Shown here one piece after another: positions 17,744 through 26,180 of a DNA stretch of 64,000 bases. A program made the position numbers and the translations under genes. Position 1 is the first letter of the stretch; every line of letters starts with the position of its first letter. The notes under the pieces are model-generated. The model saw only the letters and a program-made list of their open reading frames with translations. It ran no database searches and was not told where the DNA came from. The stretch is taken from the NCBI RefSeq assembly GCF_009758205.1, contig NZ_WRXN01000004.1, positions 310,001 to 374,000 of the forward strand, read 5' to 3'. Source of the stretch: Chitinophaga tropicalis. GTDB lineage: Bacteria > Bacteroidota > Bacteroidia > Chitinophagales > Chitinophagaceae.

Positions 17744-18657
17744 TCAGACTGGAGCATGTGAATAAATCATTTCAACAGGGCAAACCGGCGGTCAGTGATA
17801 TTTCCTTTGAAGTGAGCAAAGGAGAAACACTGGTGCTACTGGGTACCAGCGGGAGCGGTAAAACCACTACCCTACGGATGATAAACCGGCTGGTTATACC
17901 GGACAGCGGGCTGATCTTCATTAATGGCCAGCCAACTGATCAGCTATCACCGGAAATCTTACGCCGCAACACTGGTTATGTATTACAGCATAACGGGCTT
18001 TTTCCACATTATACGGTAGCGGAAAACATTGGTATTGTTCCGTCCCTGCTGGGCTGGGACAAGCAAAAGATATTACAGCGTACCACTTACCTGATGGAAC
18101 AGCTGCACCTCAATCCTTCCAGGTATCTGCATAGTTATCCGCAGGAGCTGAGCGGCGGTCAGCAGCAACGTGTAGGACTGGCCAGGGCGTTAGCCGCAGA
18201 CCCGCCTCTGTTGTTAATGGACGAGCCTTTCGGGGCGCTTGACCCCATTACCAGGGCCAGCGTTAAAAAGGAATTCCGCCTGCTGGAGGACCTGAAAAAC
18301 AAAGCTGTTATCCTGGTAACGCATGATGTGCAGGAGGCATTTGAACTGGGTACGAGGATCTGTCTTATGGACCAGGGCGTTATACAACAGCTGGGGACGC
18401 CGGAGGAACTGCTGTTTACCCCTGCCAACAGTTTTGTGAGCCGGTTCTTTGACAATCAGCGCCTGTTGCTGGAGCTGAAAGCATTAAAGCTGGAGGCAGT
18501 AAAGCCGTGGCTGGAGATACCTGTTAGCATGGATGGCGGTATTTCCTGCTGGGAGGCCCTGGAAAAGATGACGGCCACACAAACGGACAGCAGCAGTTTA
18601 ATGCGGGCCTTTACTCTTTACAAACAAACACATGGAAGAACAACAGAGCTTTCCTGA
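17740..18657 (+). CDS. ABC transporter ATPase, OpuCA/EgtV-like
   Basis: A 305-residue ATPase subunit of an osmoprotectant-type importer. Walker A is GTSGSGKTT (about 36-44), the Q-loop is VLQHNG, the signature is LSGGQQQR, Walker B is LLLMDEPFGALD, and the switch His is in LVTHD. Unlike many OpuCA/ProV proteins, it carries no clear CBS pair; the C-terminal 80 residues are a short regulatory tail. It overlaps the permease fusion gene by 26 bp, so the two are translationally linked. With EgtB and EgtD directly downstream, uptake of ergothioneine (EgtV-like) is the favoured reading; glycine betaine or another quaternary amine is the alternative. Confidence 0.88.
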   Translation: MIRLEHVNKSFQQGKPAVSDISFEVSKGETLVLLGTSGSGKTTTLRMINRLVIPDSGLIFINGQPTDQLSPEILRRNTGYVLQHNGLFPHYTVAENIGIVPSLLGWDKQKILQRTTYLMEQLHLNPSRYLHSYPQELSGGQQQRVGLARALAADPPLLLMDEPFGALDPITRASVKKEFRLLEDLKNKAVILVTHDVQEAFELGTRICLMDQGVIQQLGTPEELLFTPANSFVSRFFDNQRLLLELKALKLEAVKPWLEIPVSMDGGISCWEALEKMTATQTDSSSLMRAFTLYKQTHGRTTELS

Positions 18658-20200
18658 GCTGGTGCAGCAACAAGCCGGCAAATTGCTGGAACAGACGCTG
18701 CAACATATAGGGCTGACATTTATTTCTTTACTGATAGCCGTTGTGATAGGTGTGCCCCTGGGCATACTGATTACGCGCAAACAAGGCCTGTCCCGCGTGG
18801 TACTGGGCATTGCAGGCGTATTACAGACCATTCCAAGCATAGCCCTGCTGGGTTTCATGATACCTTTACTGGGCATAGGGGTGGTTCCTGCCATTGCGGC
18901 ACTGTTCCTTTATGCCCTGCTGCCTATTATCCGGAATACCTATACCGGCATTCTGCAGGTAGATCCGGCTGTGACGGATGCTGCTACAGGCATGGGCATG
19001 AATAAGCGGCAACTGCTGTTCAAAGTACAGCTACCCCTTGCCATGCCGGTATTGCTGGCGGGTATACGCACGGCGACCGTGATAAATGTGGGTGTGGCCA
19101 CGCTGGCTGCTTATATTGCTGCCGGCGGACTGGGGGAATTCATTTTCGGGGGGATAGCCCTCAATAACACCAATATGATCCTGGCCGGCGCCATTCCGGC
19201 TGCCTTACTGGCAATATTATCTGACTGGCTGATTGGCAGACTGCAAAAATTGCGGATGCGGAAGACAAAAAAGCTATTGTACATTTTACCGTTCCTCTTG
19301 CTGATATTATCTTCCTTTTACCTGTTACCGGCTGCCTATGGCACCAAACTGCTGGCGGGGTTTACTGCTGAATTTATGGGACGGCAGGATGGTAATCTGG
19401 GCCTGAAAAAAGTATACGGACTGAGCATTCGCACTGTGGTAATCAGCGATATGGTAATGTATAAGGCCGCTTATGAGAAAAAAGTGGACGTGATAAGCGG
19501 GAGCAGTACGGATGGCAGGGTAAGGGCTTTTGACCTGCAGGTACTGGCTGACGACAGGCATATTTTCCCGCCTTATTATGCGGCCCCTATAGTGCGGCAG
19601 GCTACACTTGATAAGTATCCCGAACTGGAAACTGCTTTAAATAAACTGTCTGGTATAATTAATGATAGTATCATGACAGAGCTTAACTATAGCGTGGACC
19701 ATCTTAAGCAGGACCCCGCAGTTGTGGCACGCAACTTCCTGGAAGCAAAAGGCTTGTTACAGCAGGAAGGGAAAGGTGATAAGGGTACAGTGGTGATAGG
19801 CGCCAAAATATTCGGAGACGGATATATACTGGCCAATATCTACAAACTGCTGGTAAATGGGTACACAGATCTGAAGGCTGTGACAAAAACGGGATTAGGC
19901 GGTACACAGATCTGTTTTGAAGCATTGATCAACGGACAGATAGATCTTTATCCCGAATATACCGGAACAGGGCTGCTGGCAATACTGCATGCAGAGAAGA
20001 CTGTTGTTGATTCCCTTATTACCGATAAGCAAAAAGTATATGATCATGTAGCCCGGGAGTTTAAGCAGCGGTACAATATCAAATGGCTGCCGCCGATCGG
20101 GTTCAATAATACTTATGCGTTAATGATGCGCAGGAAACAGGCATCGGACCTGCACATTACATCTATATCTGAGCTAAAGGAATATTTAGAGCGCCACTAA
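18632..20200 (+). CDS. Fused ABC permease and substrate-binding protein, OpuCB-OpuCC/EgtU-like
   Basis: A 522-residue membrane protein with two parts. Residues about 20-210 form a ProW/OpuCB-type permease with an AATGMGMNKRQLLFKVQLPLA coupling motif. After a membrane segment (about 214-231), residues 240-520 form an OpuCC/OpuAC-type binding domain facing the periplasm (TVVIGAKIFGDGYILANIYKLL, then DLYPEYTGTGLLAI). Permease-binding-domain fusions of this build include EgtU, the ergothioneine importer described in Gram-positive bacteria and Helicobacter. Only 12 bp separate it from egtB. The ligand is not proven by sequence alone. Confidence 0.88.
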   Translation: MEEQQSFPELVQQQAGKLLEQTLQHIGLTFISLLIAVVIGVPLGILITRKQGLSRVVLGIAGVLQTIPSIALLGFMIPLLGIGVVPAIAALFLYALLPIIRNTYTGILQVDPAVTDAATGMGMNKRQLLFKVQLPLAMPVLLAGIRTATVINVGVATLAAYIAAGGLGEFIFGGIALNNTNMILAGAIPAALLAILSDWLIGRLQKLRMRKTKKLLYILPFLLLILSSFYLLPAAYGTKLLAGFTAEFMGRQDGNLGLKKVYGLSIRTVVISDMVMYKAAYEKKVDVISGSSTDGRVRAFDLQVLADDRHIFPPYYAAPIVRQATLDKYPELETALNKLSGIINDSIMTELNYSVDHLKQDPAVVARNFLEAKGLLQQEGKGDKGTVVIGAKIFGDGYILANIYKLLVNGYTDLKAVTKTGLGGTQICFEALINGQIDLYPEYTGTGLLAILHAEKTVVDSLITDKQKVYDHVAREFKQRYNIKWLPPIGFNNTYALMMRRKQASDLHITSISELKEYLERH

Positions 20201-20212
20201 CGGTTTGCGAAT

Positions 20213-21361
20213 ATGCAATTGAAAAATAATTATGAAAATGTGCGGAAACGCTCCATGCAGATCTGCGCACCACTGAAAACTGAAGACTATGTAGTACAGC
20301 CTGTGGTAGATGTGAGTCCGCCGAAATGGCATCTCGGACATACCACCTGGTTTTTCGAAACATTTCTCCTGAAGCCATACTATCCCGGCTATACGGAGTT
20401 TGATCCTGACTACAACTTCGTGTTCAACAGTTATTACGAATCTGTAGGTACACGTGTGATACGTACTGACAGGGGTAATCTGAGCCGTCCGGCAGTGGAA
20501 GATATCATGCAATACCGGGAGTATGTGGATACTGCTATGCAGGGTTTCCTGGATACACCACTATCACCGGAAATAAAAGCATTGGTAGTACTGGGGTTGA
20601 ATCATGAAGAGCAGCACCAGGAACTATTATATACTGATATCAAATATATTCTTGGGCATAACCCGCTGATGCCGGCATACGACAAGCAGAAAAGCGATCA
20701 TGGAGCATTGGTGGCACCGGCGTCTTTTATAGAAATGGCCGCCGGTATTTACCAGATAGGTTATGATGGTACGGGCTTCTGTTTTGACAATGAGCTGGGC
20801 AGGCATTCCGTATACCTGCAGCAATATGAGATCTGCACACAGCTGGTGAGCAACCGGGAATATCTTGATTTCATGGAAGCGGGCGGTTATGCTGATTTCA
20901 GGCACTGGCATGCAGAGGGTTGGGACTGGGTAAAGAATAACCAGGTGAAGGCGCCATTGTACTGGCATTTTGCAGACGGGCAATGGATGCAGTATACCTG
21001 GCAGGGATTACAGCCGGTAGTAGCAGATGCGCCGGTATGTCATATCAGCTATTATGAAGCAGCGGCTTATGCCGCATGGAAAGGTATGCGGCTGCCTACT
21101 GAATTTGAGTGGGAAGCAGCGGCACCTGCACTGGCATGGGGACAGAGATGGGAATGGACCGAGAGCGCTTACCTGCCCTACCCTGGGTTCACGAAAGCAC
21201 CTGGAGCTATAGGCGAATATAACGGTAAGTTCATGGTCAGCCAGATGGTGTTGCGGGGAGGTTCAGAGGTAACGCCTCCTGATCATAGCCGTATTACTTA
21301 CCGTAACTTCTTCCACCCTGGTCTGAGATGGCAGTTTACCGGCATCAGGCTGGCACGATAA
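20213..21361 (+). CDS. egtB: Ergothioneine synthase EgtB (iron-dependent sulfoxide synthase)
   Basis: A 382-residue non-haem iron enzyme that joins trimethylhistidine (hercynine) to a thiol donor to give a sulfoxide. The N-terminal DinB-like half supplies the iron ligands: His43 in HLGHTTWFFE and the H-x3-H-x-E motif HEEQHQE (His131, His135). The C-terminal half is a formylglycine-enzyme-like fold (CHISYYEAAAYAAWKGMRLPTEFEWE, ending FTGIRLAR). It lacks the C-terminal methyltransferase of OvoA, and a separate egtD follows 13 bp later, so ergothioneine rather than ovothiol is expected. No egtA or egtC is nearby, which suggests a cysteine-using EgtB type. Confidence 0.9.
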   Translation: MQLKNNYENVRKRSMQICAPLKTEDYVVQPVVDVSPPKWHLGHTTWFFETFLLKPYYPGYTEFDPDYNFVFNSYYESVGTRVIRTDRGNLSRPAVEDIMQYREYVDTAMQGFLDTPLSPEIKALVVLGLNHEEQHQELLYTDIKYILGHNPLMPAYDKQKSDHGALVAPASFIEMAAGIYQIGYDGTGFCFDNELGRHSVYLQQYEICTQLVSNREYLDFMEAGGYADFRHWHAEGWDWVKNNQVKAPLYWHFADGQWMQYTWQGLQPVVADAPVCHISYYEAAAYAAWKGMRLPTEFEWEAAAPALAWGQRWEWTESAYLPYPGFTKAPGAIGEYNGKFMVSQMVLRGGSEVTPPDHSRITYRNFFHPGLRWQFTGIRLAR

Positions 21362-21374
21362 GGCACCTTATTCA

Positions 21375-22391
21375 ATGACTACTAATAAGAACATTATGGC
21401 AACCACCACTGTAATGCACACGTTATTGGTCCCCGAGAAATCTCAGGATCAACAGGGAGTTTTTTACCAGGATGTGATCCGGGGACTGAGTGCAAAGAAC
21501 AAATTCCTGGAAGCAAAATATTTCTATGATGCTGAGGGCGACCGGTTATTCCAGCAGATCATGCAGTTGCAGGAATACTATCCTACTGCATGCGAAATGG
21601 AGATATTACAGGGGCAGTCTGCCGCTATTTGTAAAACCATACTTGACAGTACCACTCATTTTGATGTTGTGGAACTGGGCGCCGGCGATGCTACCAAATC
21701 CATTCACCTGCTGAGAGAATTATTAAAGGGGAAAACTGATTTTACTTATTACCCGGTAGATATATCAGGCAATGTGATAGCGCAGCTGGAACGATCGCTG
21801 CCCCAGCAATTGCCGGGCCTGCGCGTGCAGGGTATGCATGGCGAATACTTTGAAATGCTGAGAGAGGTGAGCATTCTTTCCGGCAGGAATAAGGTGGTAT
21901 TATGCCTGGGTGGTAACATAGGTAACTTTACTCCTACAGAAGCGAGACAATTCTGCCGGCAGCTGCGTAATTACCTGCAGCCGGGAGATCTTGTGATCAT
22001 AGGTTTTGATCTGAAGAAGCATCCGCAGGTGATCCTGAATGCCTATAATGACCGGAGCGGTGTTACGAAAGAATTCAACCTCAATCTGCTGAGGCGTATT
22101 AACCGTGAGCTGGGTGGTAATTTCGATACCAGCAAATTTGATCATTATGCTACTTATGATCCGGGCACAGGCGCCTGTAAAAGCTATCTTGTAAGCCTGG
22201 AAGTACAGCAGGTGAAGGTAGGGAACAAACTGTTCGAGTTTGGGCTGCATGAAACCATGTACATGGAGATTTCACAGAAATACAGTATTGAAGAAACAGA
22301 TTGCCTTGCCACACAATCCGGCTTTGGGCCGCTGGCTGATTTTTATGACAGCCGCAGCTGGTTTGCGGATTGTGTATGGCATTGCATCTGA
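21375..22391 (+). CDS. egtD: L-histidine N-alpha-methyltransferase EgtD
   Basis: A 338-residue SAM-dependent enzyme that trimethylates histidine to hercynine, the substrate of EgtB. Family hallmarks are KYFYDAEGDRLFQQIMQLQEYYPT near the N-terminus, the SAM-binding ELGAGDATKS, LGGNIGNF and a C-terminal ISQKYS stretch. The length is close to the family's usual 320-330; the first eight residues may be extra, since Met8 is an alternative start. It is the last gene of the operon and converges on the aminotransferase gene with two bases between their stop codons. Confidence 0.92.
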   Translation: MTTNKNIMATTTVMHTLLVPEKSQDQQGVFYQDVIRGLSAKNKFLEAKYFYDAEGDRLFQQIMQLQEYYPTACEMEILQGQSAAICKTILDSTTHFDVVELGAGDATKSIHLLRELLKGKTDFTYYPVDISGNVIAQLERSLPQQLPGLRVQGMHGEYFEMLREVSILSGRNKVVLCLGGNIGNFTPTEARQFCRQLRNYLQPGDLVIIGFDLKKHPQVILNAYNDRSGVTKEFNLNLLRRINRELGGNFDTSKFDHYATYDPGTGACKSYLVSLEVQQVKVGNKLFEFGLHETMYMEISQKYSIEETDCLATQSGFGPLADFYDSRSWFADCVWHCI

Positions 22392-22393
22392 TC

Positions 22394-23575
22394 TTATTTT
22401 TTTAATATCTCCGCTAAAGCGGATAATAACAGCTGCGTCTCTTCTTCCGTGTTATAATAATGCGGGGAAAGGCGCAGCGCCGATTTTACCCCTTTGCTAT
22501 CGAAGTCTATCAATGCGCCGACACGGCTGCTTACGGAAGTATTGATATCCCGTTCGCGGAGGGTCATCATTAACCATTGAGGGTCTGCGTCTTCAATGCT
22601 CATTGTAATAATGCTGGACTGTTTAGCTCCTTTATCCAGCAGATGGATACGCGGAATCTGCTGTAATCCGTCACGCAGGCTTTTGCATAACGCTTTATTA
22701 CGGGCTGCAATTTTATCCAGTCCTATATCCAAGGCATACTGTATAGCTTCATAGCTGCCTGCCAGCAAAGCGTAGGATTGTTCCCAGTCCTGGAACCGTT
22801 TAGCGCCTGCTTCCGGCTGGAAGCTGTCTTTCTCTGTCCATGTTGCGCCATACATATCGATGTACAGCGGGAACCAGTTACGTTCCAGTATACGGTCGGA
22901 TACATAGAGGAACCCTGCTCCACGGGGGCCGCGCAGGAATTTGCGCATAGTTGCGCAAAGGAAATCGCAACCTATTTCTTCTACATCCAGTGGCATTTGT
23001 CCTACGGACTGACAGGCATCCAGCAGATAAAGGATATCCAGTTCTCTGCATATCTTACCAATGGCAGCTACAGGCTGTATGAGACCTGTATTGGTGGGTA
23101 TGTGGGTGAGTGATACCAGCCGGGGGCGATGCTGCCTGATCAGCTTTTCCATATCAGCTACGTCCACTCCTCCTGCCGGTAAGCTGGCAGCGCGTAACAG
23201 CTGTATACCAAAACGCTGTTGCAAAGACAGGAATGCCAGCTGGTTGCTGGAATAGTCTTCATTGGCAATTACCACAACATCTCCCTGTTGAAAGGGGATA
23301 CAGGATAATGCGCGTGCAAAGGAATTAGTGGCGCTGGAAGTGAAGGCTATGTTGGCAGCTTTGGTGTTCAGCATGGCGGCAGCGGCTCCGTAGAAGCAAT
23401 CTACATATTCTGCATTGCGTGCAGCTGTTTCATATCCGCCGTTGAGGGCTTCCTCCTGCAGGTAGTGCTGCATGGCTTTCAGGACCGGGGCAGGCGGCAG
23501 TGCTGCGCCTGCGTTATTAAAATGGGTCTTCTCTTTACATCCGGGCGTATCTTCCCGCAGTTGTGCTATGTTCAT
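22394..23575 (-). CDS. Class V aminotransferase-fold PLP enzyme (EgtE candidate)
   Basis: A 393-residue PLP enzyme of the cysteine desulfurase/isopenicillin-N-epimerase group. THFNNAGAALPP opens the fold, SATNSFARAL binds phosphate, LLDACQSVGQMPLD contains the PLP-pairing Asp, and the Schiff-base Lys lies in MRKFLRGPRGAGFLY. EgtE, the C-S lyase that finishes ergothioneine by cleaving the EgtB sulfoxide product, belongs to this fold. Its place two bases from egtD on the opposite strand makes it the local EgtE candidate. Cysteine desulfurase or another PLP role cannot be excluded from sequence. It is preceded by a DinB gene nine bases away on the same strand. Confidence 0.82.
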   Translation of the reverse strand: MNIAQLREDTPGCKEKTHFNNAGAALPPAPVLKAMQHYLQEEALNGGYETAARNAEYVDCFYGAAAAMLNTKAANIAFTSSATNSFARALSCIPFQQGDVVVIANEDYSSNQLAFLSLQQRFGIQLLRAASLPAGGVDVADMEKLIRQHRPRLVSLTHIPTNTGLIQPVAAIGKICRELDILYLLDACQSVGQMPLDVEEIGCDFLCATMRKFLRGPRGAGFLYVSDRILERNWFPLYIDMYGATWTEKDSFQPEAGAKRFQDWEQSYALLAGSYEAIQYALDIGLDKIAARNKALCKSLRDGLQQIPRIHLLDKGAKQSSIITMSIEDADPQWLMMTLRERDINTSVSSRVGALIDFDSKGVKSALRLSPHYYNTEEETQLLLSALAEILKK

Positions 23576-23584
23576 TTCTTCAGT

Positions 23585-24061
23585 TTATTTCCAGGCTCCG
23601 AGCAACCTTCTGACTACGATGATCTGTCCGGTGTGGTAGCTGGTATGATCAGCTATTAACAGGGCTTCGCGTAATAAATGCTGTCCTTCTCCGTGTGGGA
23701 ATGGGGCATATAGATCTGCATCGGGTTGCCGGAGCAAAGTAATAAATTCTTTACAATCATGGTTGATCTGTTCAAGGCTTTTCTTCCAGGCGGCTTCTGA
23801 AGCGGGTGCTGTTTCTTCCGGCCAGTAGCCTTCGGGCCATGATGGGGATATGTGTTGAGGATCGCGGGAAAATTCCAGTATATCCCATTGGGTGATGCGG
23901 ATGTGCTCTACCAGCTGCCAGATGCTGTAGGGAAGATCTTTGGGTACTGCGCCTCTCAGTTTTTCAGGGAGGTTGTGTACGGCGTCGTTGAAGGTGATGT
24001 GTGCGTGACCGCCGGTGAGGAGTTGTTCCAGGGTGTGGATGAGTTCTTTTTTTTCGGGCAT
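23585..24061 (-). CDS. DinB-superfamily protein, possible thiol S-transferase
   Basis: A four-helix-bundle DinB-type protein. Metal-binding histidines are likely in VEHIRITQWDI (about residue 52) and ADHTSYHTGQI near the C-terminus, the usual three-His pattern. I chose Met at 24059-24061 because a DinB domain starts there and the A-rich leader suits this phylum; an in-frame ATG at 24100 would add 13 residues running toward the repeat array. Bacillithiol and mycothiol S-transferases belong to this superfamily, so next to the egt genes a role in thiol conjugation is possible. It probably forms an operon with the aminotransferase. Confidence 0.8.
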   Translation of the reverse strand: MPEKKELIHTLEQLLTGGHAHITFNDAVHNLPEKLRGAVPKDLPYSIWQLVEHIRITQWDILEFSRDPQHISPSWPEGYWPEETAPASEAAWKKSLEQINHDCKEFITLLRQPDADLYAPFPHGEGQHLLREALLIADHTSYHTGQIIVVRRLLGAWK

Positions 24062-24111
24062 TGTTTTGTGTTTGGGGATAGGCTTCAAGAAAGATGCCAT
24101 AGATGAGGGTA

Positions 24112-24232
24112 GTTTTTTTTGAGAAGGGGAATTTTTTTATAGAGAAGAAAAAGTTTTGAGAAGGGGATTCTTTTTGAAGAATGAGGATTTTATTGAGAGA
24201 GAAGAAGAAGGATTTTTTGAGAGGGAAGGATT
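24112..24232. repeat. Purine-rich direct-repeat array
   Basis: GAGA-GGGGA-type units preceded by a T-run recur at 24121, 24158, 24195 and 24219 (steps 37, 37 and 24 bp); the first two share GAGAAGGGGA exactly. The units resemble the right-hand tails of the hairpin family, in the same orientation, but no hairpin is present here. No gene is visible. Confidence 0.55.
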
Positions 24233-24290
24233 TTCTTTAAAGAAGGGAAAGATCTTTGAAAAGAGGAAGATATGAAAGTTATTTTTTTAC

Positions 24291-24313
24291 TTACTTACAA
24301 GTAAGTAACTTTG
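24291..24313 (+). promoter_or_regulatory. Operator and promoter of the tetR-fabF operon
   Basis: Arms TTACTTAC (24291-24298) and GTAAGTAA (24301-24308) pair exactly, and a further TTAC precedes them. The right arm overlaps TAACTTTG (24306-24313), a perfect -7 box. The box ends seven bases before the ATG, so the transcript is close to leaderless. The layout fits autorepression by the TetR protein encoded next. Confidence 0.68.
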
Positions 24314-24320
24314 CCTCCCT

Positions 24321-24890
24321 ATGCAGGATACTAAAGAAAGAATTATAACACTTGCGGAGGAGCTGATAAAAACGAAAGGATTTAATGCCTTCAGTTATAA
24401 AGACATATCAGACCCGCTGGAAATAAAAAATGCTGCTATTCATTATTATTTCCCTACCAAAACCGACCTTGGAGTGGCAGTGCTTGAACAGTATCTAAAA
24501 AGCTTTACCTTTCACACAGCTAAGTGGGCAGAATTGCCGGAAGATAAGCAACTGAAGCAGTTGTTCGATACTTTCAGCAGGGCAAGCAAGGATAAGTTCA
24601 TCTGCCTGATGGGATCTTTATCCCCTGATTATGATACGTTACAGCCCGCTATGCAGGAGCAGGTGAGCAATATGGCCTCTGCTATAGTTCAATGGGTAGC
24701 TTCCTGCCTGGAACGCGGCCGCAGCAAAGGGCTTTTCCGGTTTGAAGGAGAAGCTTATGACCGGGCTTTACTGGTACAATCTAACTTACTGGCCTCCCTC
24801 TTGCTGTCACGTGTAATGGGGAACAAAGTATTCGGAAAAATGAGCAGCCGGTTAATGAAAGACCTGCTGGTGGATAATACAAAAAAATAA
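24321..24890 (+). CDS. TetR-family transcriptional regulator
   Basis: A 189-residue TetR repressor. The N-terminal DNA-binding part has ITLAEELIKTKGFNAFSYKDIS, then NAAIHYYFPTKTDLG, the standard TetR helix-turn-helix ending. The C-terminal ligand domain is of the TetR_C group found with lipid or xenobiotic genes. A palindrome over its own -7 box suggests self-repression. The next gene, a ketoacyl synthase, lies 31 bp downstream, so it may control a fatty-acid or related acyl pathway. The ligand is unknown. Confidence 0.9.
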   Translation: MQDTKERIITLAEELIKTKGFNAFSYKDISDPLEIKNAAIHYYFPTKTDLGVAVLEQYLKSFTFHTAKWAELPEDKQLKQLFDTFSRASKDKFICLMGSLSPDYDTLQPAMQEQVSNMASAIVQWVASCLERGRSKGLFRFEGEAYDRALLVQSNLLASLLLSRVMGNKVFGKMSSRLMKDLLVDNTKK

Positions 24891-24921
24891 ATGCCAATTC
24901 CACAAGTCTTAAAATATTACA

Positions 24922-26175
24922 ATGCAAACATTTAAAAGAGCAGTTATTACGGGTTTGGGTGCGTTGACACCGATCGGTAACAATGTAACCGATTTCTGGA
25001 ATAGCCTTGTAACGGGCAAAAGCGGCGCTGCCCGCATCACAAAGTTTGATCCTTCCCTGTTCAGAACACAGTTTGCCTGTGAACTGAAGGACTATGACCC
25101 TTCAAAATTGCTGGACAGGAATGATATACGCAAAACAGATCCTTTTACACAATATGCACTGGTAGCAGCACAGCAGGCAGTGGATGACGCTGGGATAGAT
25201 TTCAAAACAATGGACCCGTTTGATGCCGGAGTGATCTGGGGCTCAGGTCAGGGCGGCATGCAGACATTTGAAGAACAGGTAAGGGAATATACGACCGGTG
25301 GTTATCAACCGCGATTCAATCCGTTCTTTGTTCCCAAGCTGATCTCCAATATGGCATCGGGGATGATCTCTATCCGTTTTGGATTGATGGGGATCAACTA
25401 CACTACTGTTTCAGCCTGCTCTACTTCCAATACCGCTATTATGGATGCGTTGAACTATATCAGGCTGGGTAAGGCAAAAGTTATCATCACAGGCGGTTCT
25501 GAGGCCCCTGTTACAGAAGCTTCTGTAGGCGGGTTCTGCGCTATGAAGGCCATGTCAACCAGGAACAATGATCCTGCAACAGCATCAAGACCATTTGACA
25601 AGGAAAGGGATGGTTTTGTAATGGGAGAAGGCGCCGGTGCACTGGTAGTGGAAGAATATGAACATGCAGTGGCAAGGGGTGCAAAGATCTATGCAGAGCT
25701 TGCAGGAGCTGCAATGACAGCAGATGCTTATCATATGACTGCCACACATCCTGAAGGACTGGGCGCCTATGAGGCTATGAAACGCGCGCTGGAAGATGCA
25801 GATCTGACGCCTGACCAGGTAGATTATCTGAATGCTCATGCTACTTCAACGCCGGTAGGTGATATCAGTGAAATAGCTGCTATCACAAAACTCTTTGGCG
25901 ATCGTCCTGCACATTTATCAGTGAGCGCTACCAAATCTATGACAGGACATTTACTGGGAGCTGCCGGAGCTATAGAAGCAATTGCTTCTATTTTAAGCAT
26001 CACTAATGGCAAAGTACCCCCTACTATCAATACCACTCAGCTGGATGATACCATACCTGCAGGATTGGATATTGTGCTGGGGAAAGCAAAGGAAAAGAAA
26101 GTAAATGTTGCGATGAGTAATACCTTCGGTTTTGGAGGACATAATGGGATCGTAGTATTCAAGGCGGCCAAATAA
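24922..26175 (+). CDS. fabF: Beta-ketoacyl-ACP synthase II (FabF type)
   Basis: A 417-residue condensing enzyme that extends acyl-ACP with malonyl-ACP. The Cys-His-His triad is intact: Cys166 in VSACSTSNTAI, His306 in NAHATSTP and His343 in MTGHLLGAAGA. Lys in SATKSMTGH is also present. GFGGHNGI near the C-terminus is the usual FabF ending. The active-site neighbourhood ACSTSN differs slightly from the common ACATG. Being under a dedicated TetR rather than within a fab cluster suggests an accessory copy for stress or a special lipid, which is inference. Confidence 0.9.
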   Translation: MQTFKRAVITGLGALTPIGNNVTDFWNSLVTGKSGAARITKFDPSLFRTQFACELKDYDPSKLLDRNDIRKTDPFTQYALVAAQQAVDDAGIDFKTMDPFDAGVIWGSGQGGMQTFEEQVREYTTGGYQPRFNPFFVPKLISNMASGMISIRFGLMGINYTTVSACSTSNTAIMDALNYIRLGKAKVIITGGSEAPVTEASVGGFCAMKAMSTRNNDPATASRPFDKERDGFVMGEGAGALVVEEYEHAVARGAKIYAELAGAAMTADAYHMTATHPEGLGAYEAMKRALEDADLTPDQVDYLNAHATSTPVGDISEIAAITKLFGDRPAHLSVSATKSMTGHLLGAAGAIEAIASILSITNGKVPPTINTTQLDDTIPAGLDIVLGKAKEKKVNVAMSNTFGFGGHNGIVVFKAAK

Positions 26176-26180
26176 ACCGC

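Noticed and set aside
17740..20200. Plain glycine-betaine (OpuC) transporter
   Set aside because: Not excluded, but less likely: tight linkage to egtB/egtD and the permease-binding-domain fusion favour an EgtUV-like role.
20213..21361. OvoA (ovothiol synthase)
   Set aside because: The protein lacks the C-terminal methyltransferase domain and is followed by a separate EgtD.
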